From contig CAZIOB010000011.1 in the NCBI GenBank assembly GCA_964540755.1, forward strand, positions 1 through 21,599: a stretch of DNA of 21,599 bases, written 5' to 3'. The number at the start of each line of letters is the position of its first letter. The stretch's first letter is position 1. A program made the position numbers and the translations under genes. Of this stretch, positions 8,049-16,662 are shown piece after piece. The notes under the pieces were generated by a model. The model saw only the letters and a program-made list of their open reading frames with translations, did no database searches and was not told the DNA's origin. Origin of the DNA: JAAYJR01 sp964540755 (GTDB taxonomy: Bacteria; Bacteroidota; Bacteroidia; Bacteroidales; Prolixibacteraceae).

Positions 8049-8068
8049 TGAAATTATTTGATGAGACA
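8027..8068 (-). terminator. Intrinsic terminator after the transporter/signalling operon
   Basis: A perfect 10-bp inverted repeat has arms at 8038-8047 (TGTCTCATCA) and 8059-8068 (TGATGAGACA) with an 11-nt loop. Reading the minus strand, the stem is followed at once by TTTTATTTTTT. It starts 30 nt after the stop codon of the 643-aa receiver protein gene. Confidence 0.8.
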
Positions 8069-8098
8069 AGTATAATGGGAAAAGAGTTTTCCGCAGTT

Positions 8099-10030
8099 TC
8101 AGACAGAAAATATTTCAGTTTTTATTTTGTCAATGCGCCTTTGGGCTTCAGAGGGGATTAATCCGTAAAAATTATTCAGTTCACGCATAAATTTACTCTT
8201 TAATATCTCATATTTTGAGCGGACAAATTTTTCATCGCGGTATTTTTCAATGAAATTATCCAATAACTTCATTGCCTCTCCAAAAGTGATCTCATCACTA
8301 ATCTCTTTGTTAGAATATGCCTTCATAAAATCTATTAACATACCCTGGAAATCATCATTAACGTCCCGAAGCAATAATGATTCCAAATTGGTTGACCTGA
8401 CTTGTGACAACCATTCCTGTTCTTCAGGGAAAAAATTTACCGGGATTATTTTAAGCATCCCTGAATTTTTACTTTCGACTGACAACCCAAGAAATGTATT
8501 AAAATAAGCTTTATATGATTTGGTATCTAATCCTTGCTTAAAACCCCTCAGATTTACATAAGCATCATCGCTAAAGCCATTATAATAAAAATCTTTCCAT
8601 GCATTTTTGGAAGAAAACCATAATGCTATTAAACGATGAGTAAGCAGAAGGTCAATAATATCCCATCCCGATTCAGGATTACTAACTGTTTCCTTCACTT
8701 TTTTAAACTCAATACCTATTTTTTCGTCTTCCATAAAATTGTCAAGCTCTCCTTTAATAAAACGGGTTGCCTGTTCCATTGCCTTATCCCATATATTTTT
8801 ATATTTTCCGGGATTTTCTATTTTAGTGATATAAAGCTGTTTTGTCAGATATTTTCCCCACCAGGAAATTTCCGGTCCCTTCATCCTTCGCAATTGCCTT
8901 CTTTTCTGCACATCTTTATCAATTTTTTTTACAAATTCGGACAGGTTTGCAAAAGGTGGTATGACCGTGTCTCCCATACTGCTTTTGAATACAATTTCAC
9001 CCATCCGCTTGCCCGTTAATATTGTCAGCGCGTTTTTTGGTAAAGCCGAAATTATTCTTGTTACAATAAAAGGGTATTTTTTTTCACATAACTCCAATAT
9101 GTCAATGCCCTGTTTTTCATCATCAAAATCCCCGTTTAATAATTCCATATCGGTTATTACCACATCATACTCTTTCGCATTATTTGCCAGTTCTGCAAAT
9201 GCACTGCTTCCACTCTGAAAAGTTGTTATATTATGAAAATATGTACTAAGCTGTTCCTTCAATTTTAAAAGAGTTTTTAAATCATCCTCTATTAACATCA
9301 CCTTTACATGAGATTTTTTACCGGAACCTTCCTCTGTTTTTTTAACCATGCTTTGTAAAACCATAAAAGATTGGTGTAATTCTTCGAGCAATTCCGTACA
9401 GTTTTCAATATCAGTAATTTTTTCCAGCCTTTCAGATATTTTAATTATTTCAGATGTCAGAATATCCCTGTTGACTTTAATTTCTTCAATAACCTTTTGC
9501 ATTTTAACTTCATCCGGATTCACCGACAGTTTCCGTATATCATGTTCCAGCCGGTCAAGGATCCCCGACTCCAGCAGGCAGTAATTCTTTAAATACTCAA
9601 ATTTTTTAGGGCTTATATCAGGGATTGCCAATTTATTAAGGTCAAAATCGCCGGAGATTAATACATGTTTAAATTTTTGCGTAAAAATCCTGTTTTTATC
9701 TCTGAATATCCTGTAAATAGTCTCACGCTTCAAAACAGAGATAAACATAATATTAAAGTTATATAAGCGATTACGGCTGTTCATAAGCTTTTTAGCTGCC
9801 TGGTAACCGTAAAACCGTGAAAGAGGCACTCCCCAATTCAATTCAGCAAGGATCACAACATTCTTTACCTTAAAACTATTTCTGACAAACTCATTAAATT
9901 GAGTTAATGATGTTATTACCAAGCATTTTTTCTTATCCCGGTCAGGAGCAAGAAATTTCGTTTCCTCATCGAGAATAAAGAGAGTATTTATTTTACTCCC
10001 ATCACCTATAGATGATTTTTCACTGACCAT
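8099..10030 (-). CDS. Receiver-domain (REC) protein with unknown N- and C-terminal regions
   Basis: This protein has 643 residues. A full receiver domain lies at about 241-375: acidic pair in LIEDD (D249, D250), phospho-acceptor D294 in VITDMEL, S328 in RIISAL and K349 in IVFKSS. All the residues needed for phosphoryl transfer are present. Residues 1-130 have the strand pattern of a second, degenerate receiver (TLFILDEE, VVILAEL, IMFISVL) without a clear acceptor Asp. Residues about 155-235 are a long charged helix, probably coiled coil. The C-terminal 265 residues are mostly helical and match no family I know. There is no DNA-binding domain of the usual response-regulator kinds. It is the last gene before the terminator, 13 nt after the REC-HEPN gene. 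It is likely a relay or scaffold partner of the kinase-like protein upstream. Confidence 0.85.
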   Translation of the reverse strand: MVSEKSSIGDGSKINTLFILDEETKFLAPDRDKKKCLVITSLTQFNEFVRNSFKVKNVVILAELNWGVPLSRFYGYQAAKKLMNSRNRLYNFNIMFISVLKRETIYRIFRDKNRIFTQKFKHVLISGDFDLNKLAIPDISPKKFEYLKNYCLLESGILDRLEHDIRKLSVNPDEVKMQKVIEEIKVNRDILTSEIIKISERLEKITDIENCTELLEELHQSFMVLQSMVKKTEEGSGKKSHVKVMLIEDDLKTLLKLKEQLSTYFHNITTFQSGSSAFAELANNAKEYDVVITDMELLNGDFDDEKQGIDILELCEKKYPFIVTRIISALPKNALTILTGKRMGEIVFKSSMGDTVIPPFANLSEFVKKIDKDVQKRRQLRRMKGPEISWWGKYLTKQLYITKIENPGKYKNIWDKAMEQATRFIKGELDNFMEDEKIGIEFKKVKETVSNPESGWDIIDLLLTHRLIALWFSSKNAWKDFYYNGFSDDAYVNLRGFKQGLDTKSYKAYFNTFLGLSVESKNSGMLKIIPVNFFPEEQEWLSQVRSTNLESLLLRDVNDDFQGMLIDFMKAYSNKEISDEITFGEAMKLLDNFIEKYRDEKFVRSKYEILKSKFMRELNNFYGLIPSEAQRRIDKIKTEIFSV

Positions 10031-10043
10031 CTCTTAAAATTGT

Positions 10044-12209
10044 TTAACGTTTTCTTTTTTTATTGGTTCTTTCAATATTTTTCATCAGCTCTTCCCTGCT
10101 TATCCGGAGGTTCTTAGCGGGAATCTCCTTAAACATTACAACAGGAGGCGTATTTTGCAACAGCAGGTAATTAGAGATCTTTTCACAAACATCCATCGCA
10201 CCGGCAAATGAAAAATTTCTGGCAGTCTGTTTTTCTTCCTCCTGCACAATATGCGATGCAAAATTCCTTAACAAGTATAATTCCTGAGCAAAATTATCGT
10301 ACATATACTTTATACTCCACGTGTTATATATCAGTTCGGGGATTTTCCCGAGATTATGAACAATTAACGAAGGTAACAGCCAGTTTGTCCGTTGCTTATC
10401 CCTGCAGGGGTCAAGAATTTCATTTTTTAAATATTCCCTGATAATAAATAATGTATGAAAAAGAATTGTAACTATTTCTTCTTTATTAACTTTCCCGTCA
10501 GAAGCATATTGGGAATTTTCCCACCACCATGGCTGCGGGGCATCTTGTATTTTTTTTATTTTTTCTGCAAACTCTTTCATAAAACTATACTCTTTACCGG
10601 TAAGAACATTAACCAGTTGTACAAACCGAATATAATTTGCCACGGAATCGGTCTCCGTCATAACAGTATCAATCCCCTCTTTAATCCAGAAAGCATCGGA
10701 GCCTGCCCTTTGCACTACTTCATAACTCCATGATTTGTTTGATGCTGTTGTCATTAGTACAGGCAATCCCGGGAATACTCTCCTTATTTCTTTCAGCACC
10801 ATGGCTCCGGATAGTTTTTCCACGTTTGTCCTGATGCCCTGTTCTTTTTTCAGGCGAAGGTCAAGAAGCACCAAATCAGGATTATGTCTGGTAATCCCAG
10901 AACAAATAACACTGGTAATATAGTGTTCATTTATTTCGTCAGTCTCAACAGGTTGGACAGATTTAAACAGCTCTTCTTTTTCACTACCGTAAATTATATG
11001 CTGAAAAATACTGCTCCACCCCTCACTGGCCTGGTCATCGATATAAAGTATCCGTGGATTTTTTCTCCTTATCTCTTTTTGCAAAGAGAAAAAATCATCA
11101 ATATTTGGAAAAATATCATCCTTAATACGGGAAATAATCTTTTCAACACTGTTCAACTGCTCAAGCCATCTACGCTTATTTACAGAAAGGCTGGAGATAT
11201 TATTATCTATTTCATCAATCTGTTTTTCTTCATTATAAATTTCCTCATGCAGTTCTGTCTTTTTTTTCTCTTTTATTAAAAATATATCTAACAAATTATT
11301 GATCAAATCATTAGTTAATCCCCTCATACTAAGGGAAACTTTCAGGCCTTCAATAGCCTTAATTATGCCGGAATATTTTATTTTTTGGTCACTCCACTTA
11401 AAGACAGACTGATCTTTTTGGCCCTCGTTTACAATTGGTGTAAGAGATTCATTCAATTCATCTATTTTATGCTTAGCATCCAGTAACTGTACGAAAAGAT
11501 TCTTTTCCGACCGGCCATAAAGGAACAATGCCTCATAATTTCTAAGCCTTTTAATCTTACTAATCAATGAAGCAGGATAGTCATCCAGCTCAAAACGGAC
11601 TGAAGAATCCTTAGCGCCGTCATTGTTTAACAAATGATGAGCAAGCCACAGCCGGTCTATCCCCCACCAGTTTGCCCAGTTGTGGCGTTCATTTTCAGGA
11701 AGCCGGAATTCAGCAAGAATATAAGATCTCAAATCCTGTTTCTCATCAAACTGTCTGACAGCCAGTTCCTGCAATCTCTCAATATTCTGATAGTAATTGA
11801 AAAAAATGCACAAAGATTTTGTACAAGTAATACCTTTTGACCCTACAATTAAGTATCCCGGCTTCAATCTTACAAGCTGTATGTCTGAGAACGGAGTGAT
11901 AAGCACGATATGCTTTCTTACACCCATCATCCGCAGGAATTTAATAAGAGCAATTCCTGCATTTTTCTGCAAAAACTCAAATTCTTTATCCGCACAGGCA
12001 AGATACTGGTCAATAAAAATTAAAGAAGAACCCGGCTGAGAAGCTTCTTTCTGCACATCAACCGCCACATCGTATAGAGATCTTCGCTTACCGGGATTAT
12101 TTTTATCAATCGTCAGTATATTTCTTTCTTCTGCGGGTTCCTTACCGGAAAGGATTATTCTGCCGATGTTTAAAGGCTCAGGGCTGTCAGATATAATTAA
12201 AAGTCTCAT
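10044..12209 (-). CDS. Tandem REC protein with HEPN-like C-terminal motif
   Basis: This protein has 721 residues. A first receiver-like domain is at 1-130 (D8 in IISDS, D67 in FIDQY, T105 in LITPF, K125 in GSKGI). Charged helices and a coiled coil run from about 240 to 385. A second receiver is at 385-535 (D391, D392 in YIDDQ, acceptor D450 in LVLLDLRL, T487/T488 in LMTTAS, K510 in FWIKEG), with an insertion between strands 1 and 3. The C-terminal part (about 575-690) is all helix and carries LLRNFASHIV, that is R648-N649-x3-H653, which fits the R-[N]-x3-H active-site motif of HEPN ribonucleases. HEPN domains are common effectors in defence and stress systems. The HEPN call rests on one short motif in a helical region and needs structure prediction. 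It overlaps the upstream gene by 4 nt (ATGA). Confidence 0.82.
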   Translation of the reverse strand: MRLLIISDSPEPLNIGRIILSGKEPAEERNILTIDKNNPGKRRSLYDVAVDVQKEASQPGSSLIFIDQYLACADKEFEFLQKNAGIALIKFLRMMGVRKHIVLITPFSDIQLVRLKPGYLIVGSKGITCTKSLCIFFNYYQNIERLQELAVRQFDEKQDLRSYILAEFRLPENERHNWANWWGIDRLWLAHHLLNNDGAKDSSVRFELDDYPASLISKIKRLRNYEALFLYGRSEKNLFVQLLDAKHKIDELNESLTPIVNEGQKDQSVFKWSDQKIKYSGIIKAIEGLKVSLSMRGLTNDLINNLLDIFLIKEKKKTELHEEIYNEEKQIDEIDNNISSLSVNKRRWLEQLNSVEKIISRIKDDIFPNIDDFFSLQKEIRRKNPRILYIDDQASEGWSSIFQHIIYGSEKEELFKSVQPVETDEINEHYITSVICSGITRHNPDLVLLDLRLKKEQGIRTNVEKLSGAMVLKEIRRVFPGLPVLMTTASNKSWSYEVVQRAGSDAFWIKEGIDTVMTETDSVANYIRFVQLVNVLTGKEYSFMKEFAEKIKKIQDAPQPWWWENSQYASDGKVNKEEIVTILFHTLFIIREYLKNEILDPCRDKQRTNWLLPSLIVHNLGKIPELIYNTWSIKYMYDNFAQELYLLRNFASHIVQEEEKQTARNFSFAGAMDVCEKISNYLLLQNTPPVVMFKEIPAKNLRISREELMKNIERTNKKRKR

Positions 12210-12937
12210 GTATTGGATAATGTCAGGTTAATAATTTTCTCTTCAATAGCAGTGGCCTTATCCTGCAGGACTTTAAAATTAAACGTATTCTCATCCTTCA
12301 GAAACTGTTCTGCCGCCAATTCCATCTCCTCTTTTTCTTTTATTTTTTTAATTTCTGCAATTACATCATCTGTCTTTAGGCCACAGGTTTTTATTCTCAA
12401 CAGCAAAAGCCGCAAAAATTTTATGAGGTGGATAAAAGATTCGAGGTATGGATTACAATAATCAGGATTATTTAATAATTCATCCAATCCCTGCTTATAT
12501 AAATCCTCATTTCCTGAAGTCTGGTTACCAGGCAATGCGGTAATTACTGTTGTAAGTGCATCCGCAGCGAAATTTCCTTCTGTATGGTGTTCTGTTGCTT
12601 CATAAAGTAGTTTTTGGCATGTTTTGCAAACATTTCTTATCACATTTTGTTGCTTCCCTGTTGCATCAGAACCTTCATGATAAATTACATATATCTTACG
12701 ATATTTGCAGATCATCTTTTTAAGATTCTCCTTAGCATCGCCCTCAAAAGTATAACTGTCGCTTATAATCAATATGCCGGGTTGATTTTCAGGATTATCA
12801 ATACCATAATGAATATTCCCGAATGTTACTCCAATAATGTCATTATTTGCAAGCCTGTTATCTTCCTTTAAAAAACTCTCAACTTTTTCAGGGGCATGCC
12901 TTGCCTGAGTAAAAACAATAAACAAATTTTCTCCCAT
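12206..12937 (-). CDS. Unknown 243-aa cytoplasmic protein of the signalling cassette
   Basis: I do not recognise the family. A longer in-frame start at 13099 would overlap the kinase-like gene by more than 150 nt, so ATG 12937 (MGENLFIVFT), 5 nt after that gene's stop, is preferred. Residues 1-90 show strands and helices like a small alpha/beta domain (LFIVFTQAR, GILIISDSYT, KIYVIYHEG). Residues about 145-240 are helical and charged, probably coiled coil. There is no signal peptide or membrane span. The stop overlaps the next ATG by 4 nt, so it is translated together with the tandem REC protein and is probably an adaptor or a third signalling component. No catalytic residues can be named. Confidence 0.78.
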   Translation of the reverse strand: MGENLFIVFTQARHAPEKVESFLKEDNRLANNDIIGVTFGNIHYGIDNPENQPGILIISDSYTFEGDAKENLKKMICKYRKIYVIYHEGSDATGKQQNVIRNVCKTCQKLLYEATEHHTEGNFAADALTTVITALPGNQTSGNEDLYKQGLDELLNNPDYCNPYLESFIHLIKFLRLLLLRIKTCGLKTDDVIAEIKKIKEKEEMELAAEQFLKDENTFNFKVLQDKATAIEEKIINLTLSNT

Positions 12938-12942
12938 AATTA

Positions 12943-15843
12943 TCAGTTTTGTTTTCTTGATGAATAAAGAAGTTGCACCAAATGAAACTTGCTTCTGTTC
13001 TCTATTACATACTGAGAAATTAATGAATAGTGCAAAAAAAGTGTGTCGGCAGGCAATGTATCCGGCCGTCCCCTTCCGGAAATAACCACTATCCTGCATT
13101 CTGGCTGAGCCACATGGAACTCATTTAAACAATCAGATATTTTTTTTCGCTTAATTTCATTATCAATCTGCTCCCCGGTTTTGCACATTATTTCCAAAAC
13201 ACCGAGATGGATAACAAGAAAATCAGCCGGCATGCCCTTAACCCGCTTTTTAATTCCGTTGATAAGGCTATCTGTATATTCCGGAGCATTAAGATTAGCT
13301 TCCGATGAAGGCAGAACCCATATTCTTAATTTTTCAAGAGCCTTTGACCAGTATGGATTCGTATTGTCATTTTTAACAATATATTCCTGTTTTTCCCTTT
13401 CTGCAATTTCCTGTATTCGTTCATCGACAATAATGACACGCGTCAGAATTGCTTCGGCAAACTGTTTTCTTAAAATAGCCTCACCCGGACCTCCGTCCTT
13501 TTTAAGCCTGTCTGTCAGGTATCCTGAAAGCGAGCTGCTTCCATACTGTTCAAAATAATACGAATTCTCAAAAGATACTTCATTGTCACTCATGTGCGGA
13601 TGGTGGTGCAAAACAGCTGTTATTTTATCATTACCGTTATCGCCGGTAAGCGGAATGGTGTCGGACTGCCGGCTTTTATCATCATATTTGTCCCATTTTT
13701 CAATCACTAATTTTGAAACTGATTGTATTTTCATCAATTTTTCTGTCCATTTCTCCCAGAATTTAATAAACAAAGTTTCAGCCTTTAACCTGTCATCAAC
13801 AGCCTTAACCTCATTGAAATTAAAATCAAATTTTATAAAACCTTCAATATCACTGTCATCATTGTTACTTATAAATCTCCGTGCAGGAAAAATCTTTTCA
13901 TTTATCATGACCTTCTCTTTCAGCTCCTCCGAAGGATTCACCAGTAACATAAAATCATGTCCGTAAGATTGTTTTAAAAAATCATCATTAATCCGCGTTA
14001 TATACCAGATGCCATAATTCTTCAACTGCTTAACTTTTTCATCAGCAATAGTATTGCTGCTGTCTGCTATAAGAAGGCGGCGGGGTTTTAACAAATAAAG
14101 CTTATAGCCCAGGTTTTTCCCTTTATCATCCGGCGCCCTGACAGCTTCTAACAATTGGAGTGTATCATTTCCGTTAAAATTATATGACAGGTTATCTATA
14201 CCGGCCGGATCAATCTTTCTAAGATAAGCAGCTGCTATTTTCATTTCCAGCACCCCCCAGGCATTTGGCCTGAGGATTCCGTCTTTAAGCAGTTCCTGGC
14301 TTATTCGATTATTCTGGTTTTCCACTAATTGCGGATAGCTGTCCAATGCCTTACAGTTGTCATAGATAGTCAAAGCATAAAATTCATCATGCTTGGGAAC
14401 CTCTTGTATATCAAATTCTATATTAAATTCAGAGCTGCAGCCTGGAGAATGCTTTGCCGTGTTTCGTATAATATTTTCAATAATTACATACAGTGCCTGG
14501 ACTCCCAGAAGATCATTGGGAAAAGCAACAGTATGAATATCCCCATTAATATTTCCGGGCCTTACAGTTACCTTTTTTTCGTTTCCTGTGATATTGTTCA
14601 GCAACAATTCAAAATAATTTTCGCATCCGCTTTTCATCAGCCATTGTATCACATCGCAATAAAGATTTTTCGGTGTTTCAAAGATGGGAACAGATGTGGC
14701 AATATCAGCCAGAAAATCCATTCTCAGTTTCAGGTACTGGTTTAATGCTGTTACTTTTCCATAAATCTTTAATAGTGTCTTTTTTTGTTGTTTTGAAAAG
14801 AATGATTCAGATTCTGTTTTCAGTTTTTCAAATAATTGAACCTCCTCATCAGATTTCATCAAAGAGTCTGCGCTGCTCAGTTTGGCTAAAACATGACTGC
14901 CAATATTATGGCTCATATTCCGCGACATAACAGCTGCAATAGCAGACTTTTTTGCATGATTTAATATACTTTCCAGCTGGTAATGGTTAATTATTCTTAT
15001 TGCCAGCTTATCGACCAACCTTTCAAACAACTGTATGAATTCATCAAAAAAACCTGATCCGGCCATATCTCTGTCAGCAAGGACAAACAACCCGCCTAAG
15101 CCGTAATCACAATTTTTATCTTCTCGTGCATCGAAAACAGTATTTGAAAAGAAATAATATAAATCTACCTTATCATTAATATACAATGAGTGCTGGATTA
15201 CAGCCTCCTCAATTTTTGCTCTAAAATCTTCATCATGACCGTCAGAGATAAAATCTCCCTTATTCCATTTTTTAACATTTAATTGTTTCGGGATTATTGA
15301 AATAATCTCACCATTTTCAGAGTTCTGCAAAACAGATAATATAAGATCTGCATTATTATTTGTTAACAGCTCCCGCACCCTTTTGGTTATATCTTTCCGA
15401 ACTTCAAATATATAAAGGGAATTTATTTCATCGTAGTAATTGTTTCCCTTTGGATTTTCAAATTTTCTGCAGACAATAACATTTATCCTGCCGTTTAACT
15501 CATTACACTTGTTCAGCTCATTGATTATAGCCTGTGAAAATTGATTGTTCAGTGATTCAGATAACTTGGTTTGTAATGAAATGGCATTATAAAAAGGTTC
15601 CTTTTCCAATCTTTTTATATACCCTTTAAAACTTTGAAAAATACTTATATCCCAGCTGTTAAAATCGTTTAAAATATAAAAAGCAGGAACAACAGCATAT
15701 ATCCCCGATTTATGGGTATCTTCCTTTTTGAATAACTCCAGGAATGCATTGAAGTGTTCGTCAACTCCTTTATAATGCCCGATTTTTATTGGCAGGAAAC
15801 TTTCATTGATCTTACGTAATACTTTAAGGGTTTCATTAATCAT
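12943..15843 (-). CDS. Soluble divergent histidine-kinase-like protein with C-terminal receiver-like domains
   Basis: This 966-residue protein has no membrane span. Residues 1-290 are an unknown, GAF-like-sized sensory region. A DHp-like helix pair holds MSRNMSHNIGSHV (306-318) with candidate phospho-acceptor histidines H312 and H317. A GHKL-type ATPase region follows at about 395-585: N-box ENIIRNTAKHS (456-466), a reduced G1 box (TIYDN, D495) and a G2-like NAWGVLEMK (527-535). The G1 box lacks the usual D-x-G-x-G. From 586 (RRLLIADSS) a receiver-like stretch runs to about 680. A last alpha/beta domain at about 798-966 (RVIIVDERI with D807, FLVIHLGVLE, CRIVVISGRG) has the strand order of a receiver with His where the acceptor Asp would be. 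The gene lies 18 nt after the SDR gene. Its likely partners are the two REC proteins downstream. Confidence 0.82.
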   Translation of the reverse strand: MINETLKVLRKINESFLPIKIGHYKGVDEHFNAFLELFKKEDTHKSGIYAVVPAFYILNDFNSWDISIFQSFKGYIKRLEKEPFYNAISLQTKLSESLNNQFSQAIINELNKCNELNGRINVIVCRKFENPKGNNYYDEINSLYIFEVRKDITKRVRELLTNNNADLILSVLQNSENGEIISIIPKQLNVKKWNKGDFISDGHDEDFRAKIEEAVIQHSLYINDKVDLYYFFSNTVFDAREDKNCDYGLGGLFVLADRDMAGSGFFDEFIQLFERLVDKLAIRIINHYQLESILNHAKKSAIAAVMSRNMSHNIGSHVLAKLSSADSLMKSDEEVQLFEKLKTESESFFSKQQKKTLLKIYGKVTALNQYLKLRMDFLADIATSVPIFETPKNLYCDVIQWLMKSGCENYFELLLNNITGNEKKVTVRPGNINGDIHTVAFPNDLLGVQALYVIIENIIRNTAKHSPGCSSEFNIEFDIQEVPKHDEFYALTIYDNCKALDSYPQLVENQNNRISQELLKDGILRPNAWGVLEMKIAAAYLRKIDPAGIDNLSYNFNGNDTLQLLEAVRAPDDKGKNLGYKLYLLKPRRLLIADSSNTIADEKVKQLKNYGIWYITRINDDFLKQSYGHDFMLLVNPSEELKEKVMINEKIFPARRFISNNDDSDIEGFIKFDFNFNEVKAVDDRLKAETLFIKFWEKWTEKLMKIQSVSKLVIEKWDKYDDKSRQSDTIPLTGDNGNDKITAVLHHHPHMSDNEVSFENSYYFEQYGSSSLSGYLTDRLKKDGGPGEAILRKQFAEAILTRVIIVDERIQEIAEREKQEYIVKNDNTNPYWSKALEKLRIWVLPSSEANLNAPEYTDSLINGIKKRVKGMPADFLVIHLGVLEIMCKTGEQIDNEIKRKKISDCLNEFHVAQPECRIVVISGRGRPDTLPADTLFLHYSLISQYVIENRSKFHLVQLLYSSRKQN

Positions 15844-15861
15844 TATTGGTTATTGTTTGAA

Positions 15862-16650
15862 TTATAAGCAATTTGTAAAACCGCCGTCAATTGTCAGGTT
15901 TGACCCTGTTATATATGACGATTCCCCGGAAGCCATGAACAGCGCAGCATTGGCAATTTCATCCGGTTCTGCTATTCGTTTAACAGGAATACTCTCAATA
16001 AGGTTATTTCTATAGACTTCCGGCGAAATATTATCATTTTGTGCAAGTATATCGATTAATATTTTAAGTTCATTGGTATTTGTCGGCCCGGGTAAAATAT
16101 TATTCACAGTAATCCCTGCCGGTGCAACCTCAAATGAAAGTGTTTTTGCCCAGGAAGCAATAACAGCTTTTACACTTGAAAGGCCTAACCCGGGATATGG
16201 AGATTTGTAAACCGTGCCTATAATATTTATTATTCTTCCCCAATGAATCTTCTTCATTCTTTCAATAGCGATATTAGTAACTATATGATAACTGACAAAA
16301 TTTTTCTTAAAAGCAGATTCAAACTTTTTATAATCCGTGCCTGCAATTTTTGACGGCAAAGGACCTCCTACATTATTGACAAGAATATGTATGTTCTGTT
16401 TATTATTTTTAAAAAAATCAGATACGTTTTTCTTTAATTGTTCAGGCCTTTCAAAATTTGCAACAATATATTCATGGTGATATTTTTCATAATTTGGCAA
16501 TTCCCTCATTAGTGTTTTAAGTTTTTTCTCATTTCTGGCTATAAGGATTATCTTACAGTTATTTTTCGCAAATTTATAAGCAATAGCTTTCCCTATACCC
16601 TGCGTGCTTCCGCAGACTATAGCAACCTTATCTTTAAGTTCAACAATCAT
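15862..16650 (-). CDS. SDR-family protein lacking the catalytic Ser and Tyr
   Basis: This 262-residue protein has the full Rossmann fold of FabG-like short-chain dehydrogenases: GSTQGIG (14-20, with Cys in the usual Thr place), NNVGG (92-96), N117, and the C-terminal ITGSNLTIDGGFTN segment. The catalytic Y-x-x-x-K is L157-S-S-V-K161, so Tyr is replaced by Leu. The Ser expected 13 residues before is replaced by Ile144/Gly145. A subgroup of FabG-like SDRs with incomplete catalytic residues is known, and the sequence GLGLSSVKA fits that type. Nucleotide binding may be kept while ordinary ketoreductase activity is doubtful. It lies 12 nt after the binding-protein gene and 18 nt before the kinase-like gene, so it is part of the same transcription unit. 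The substrate is unknown. Confidence 0.9.
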   Translation of the reverse strand: MIVELKDKVAIVCGSTQGIGKAIAYKFAKNNCKIILIARNEKKLKTLMRELPNYEKYHHEYIVANFERPEQLKKNVSDFFKNNKQNIHILVNNVGGPLPSKIAGTDYKKFESAFKKNFVSYHIVTNIAIERMKKIHWGRIINIIGTVYKSPYPGLGLSSVKAVIASWAKTLSFEVAPAGITVNNILPGPTNTNELKILIDILAQNDNISPEVYRNNLIESIPVKRIAEPDEIANAALFMASGESSYITGSNLTIDGGFTNCL

Positions 16651-16662
16651 TCTGCTATCCGG

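Noticed and set aside
8049..8069. TTG start at 8069 for the small ORF
   Set aside because: This segment is the 5' arm and loop of the terminator hairpin. ATG 8048 or 8045 is the only reasonable start, and even that is doubtful.
12206..12937. Second HEPN motif in the 243-aa protein (RNVCKTCQ)
   Set aside because: Arg-Asn is present but no His follows at the needed distance, so the motif is not met.
12938..13099. Longer start (13099) for the 243-aa protein
   Set aside because: It would overlap the kinase-like gene by more than 150 nt, and the added 54 residues look like translated shadow sequence. ATG 12937 fits the 5-nt gap to the upstream stop.
8250..15000. Many plus-strand open frames of 60-140 codons across the signalling genes
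   Set aside because: All lie opposite minus-strand genes with clear domains. None has a promoter, family motif or plausible start context.
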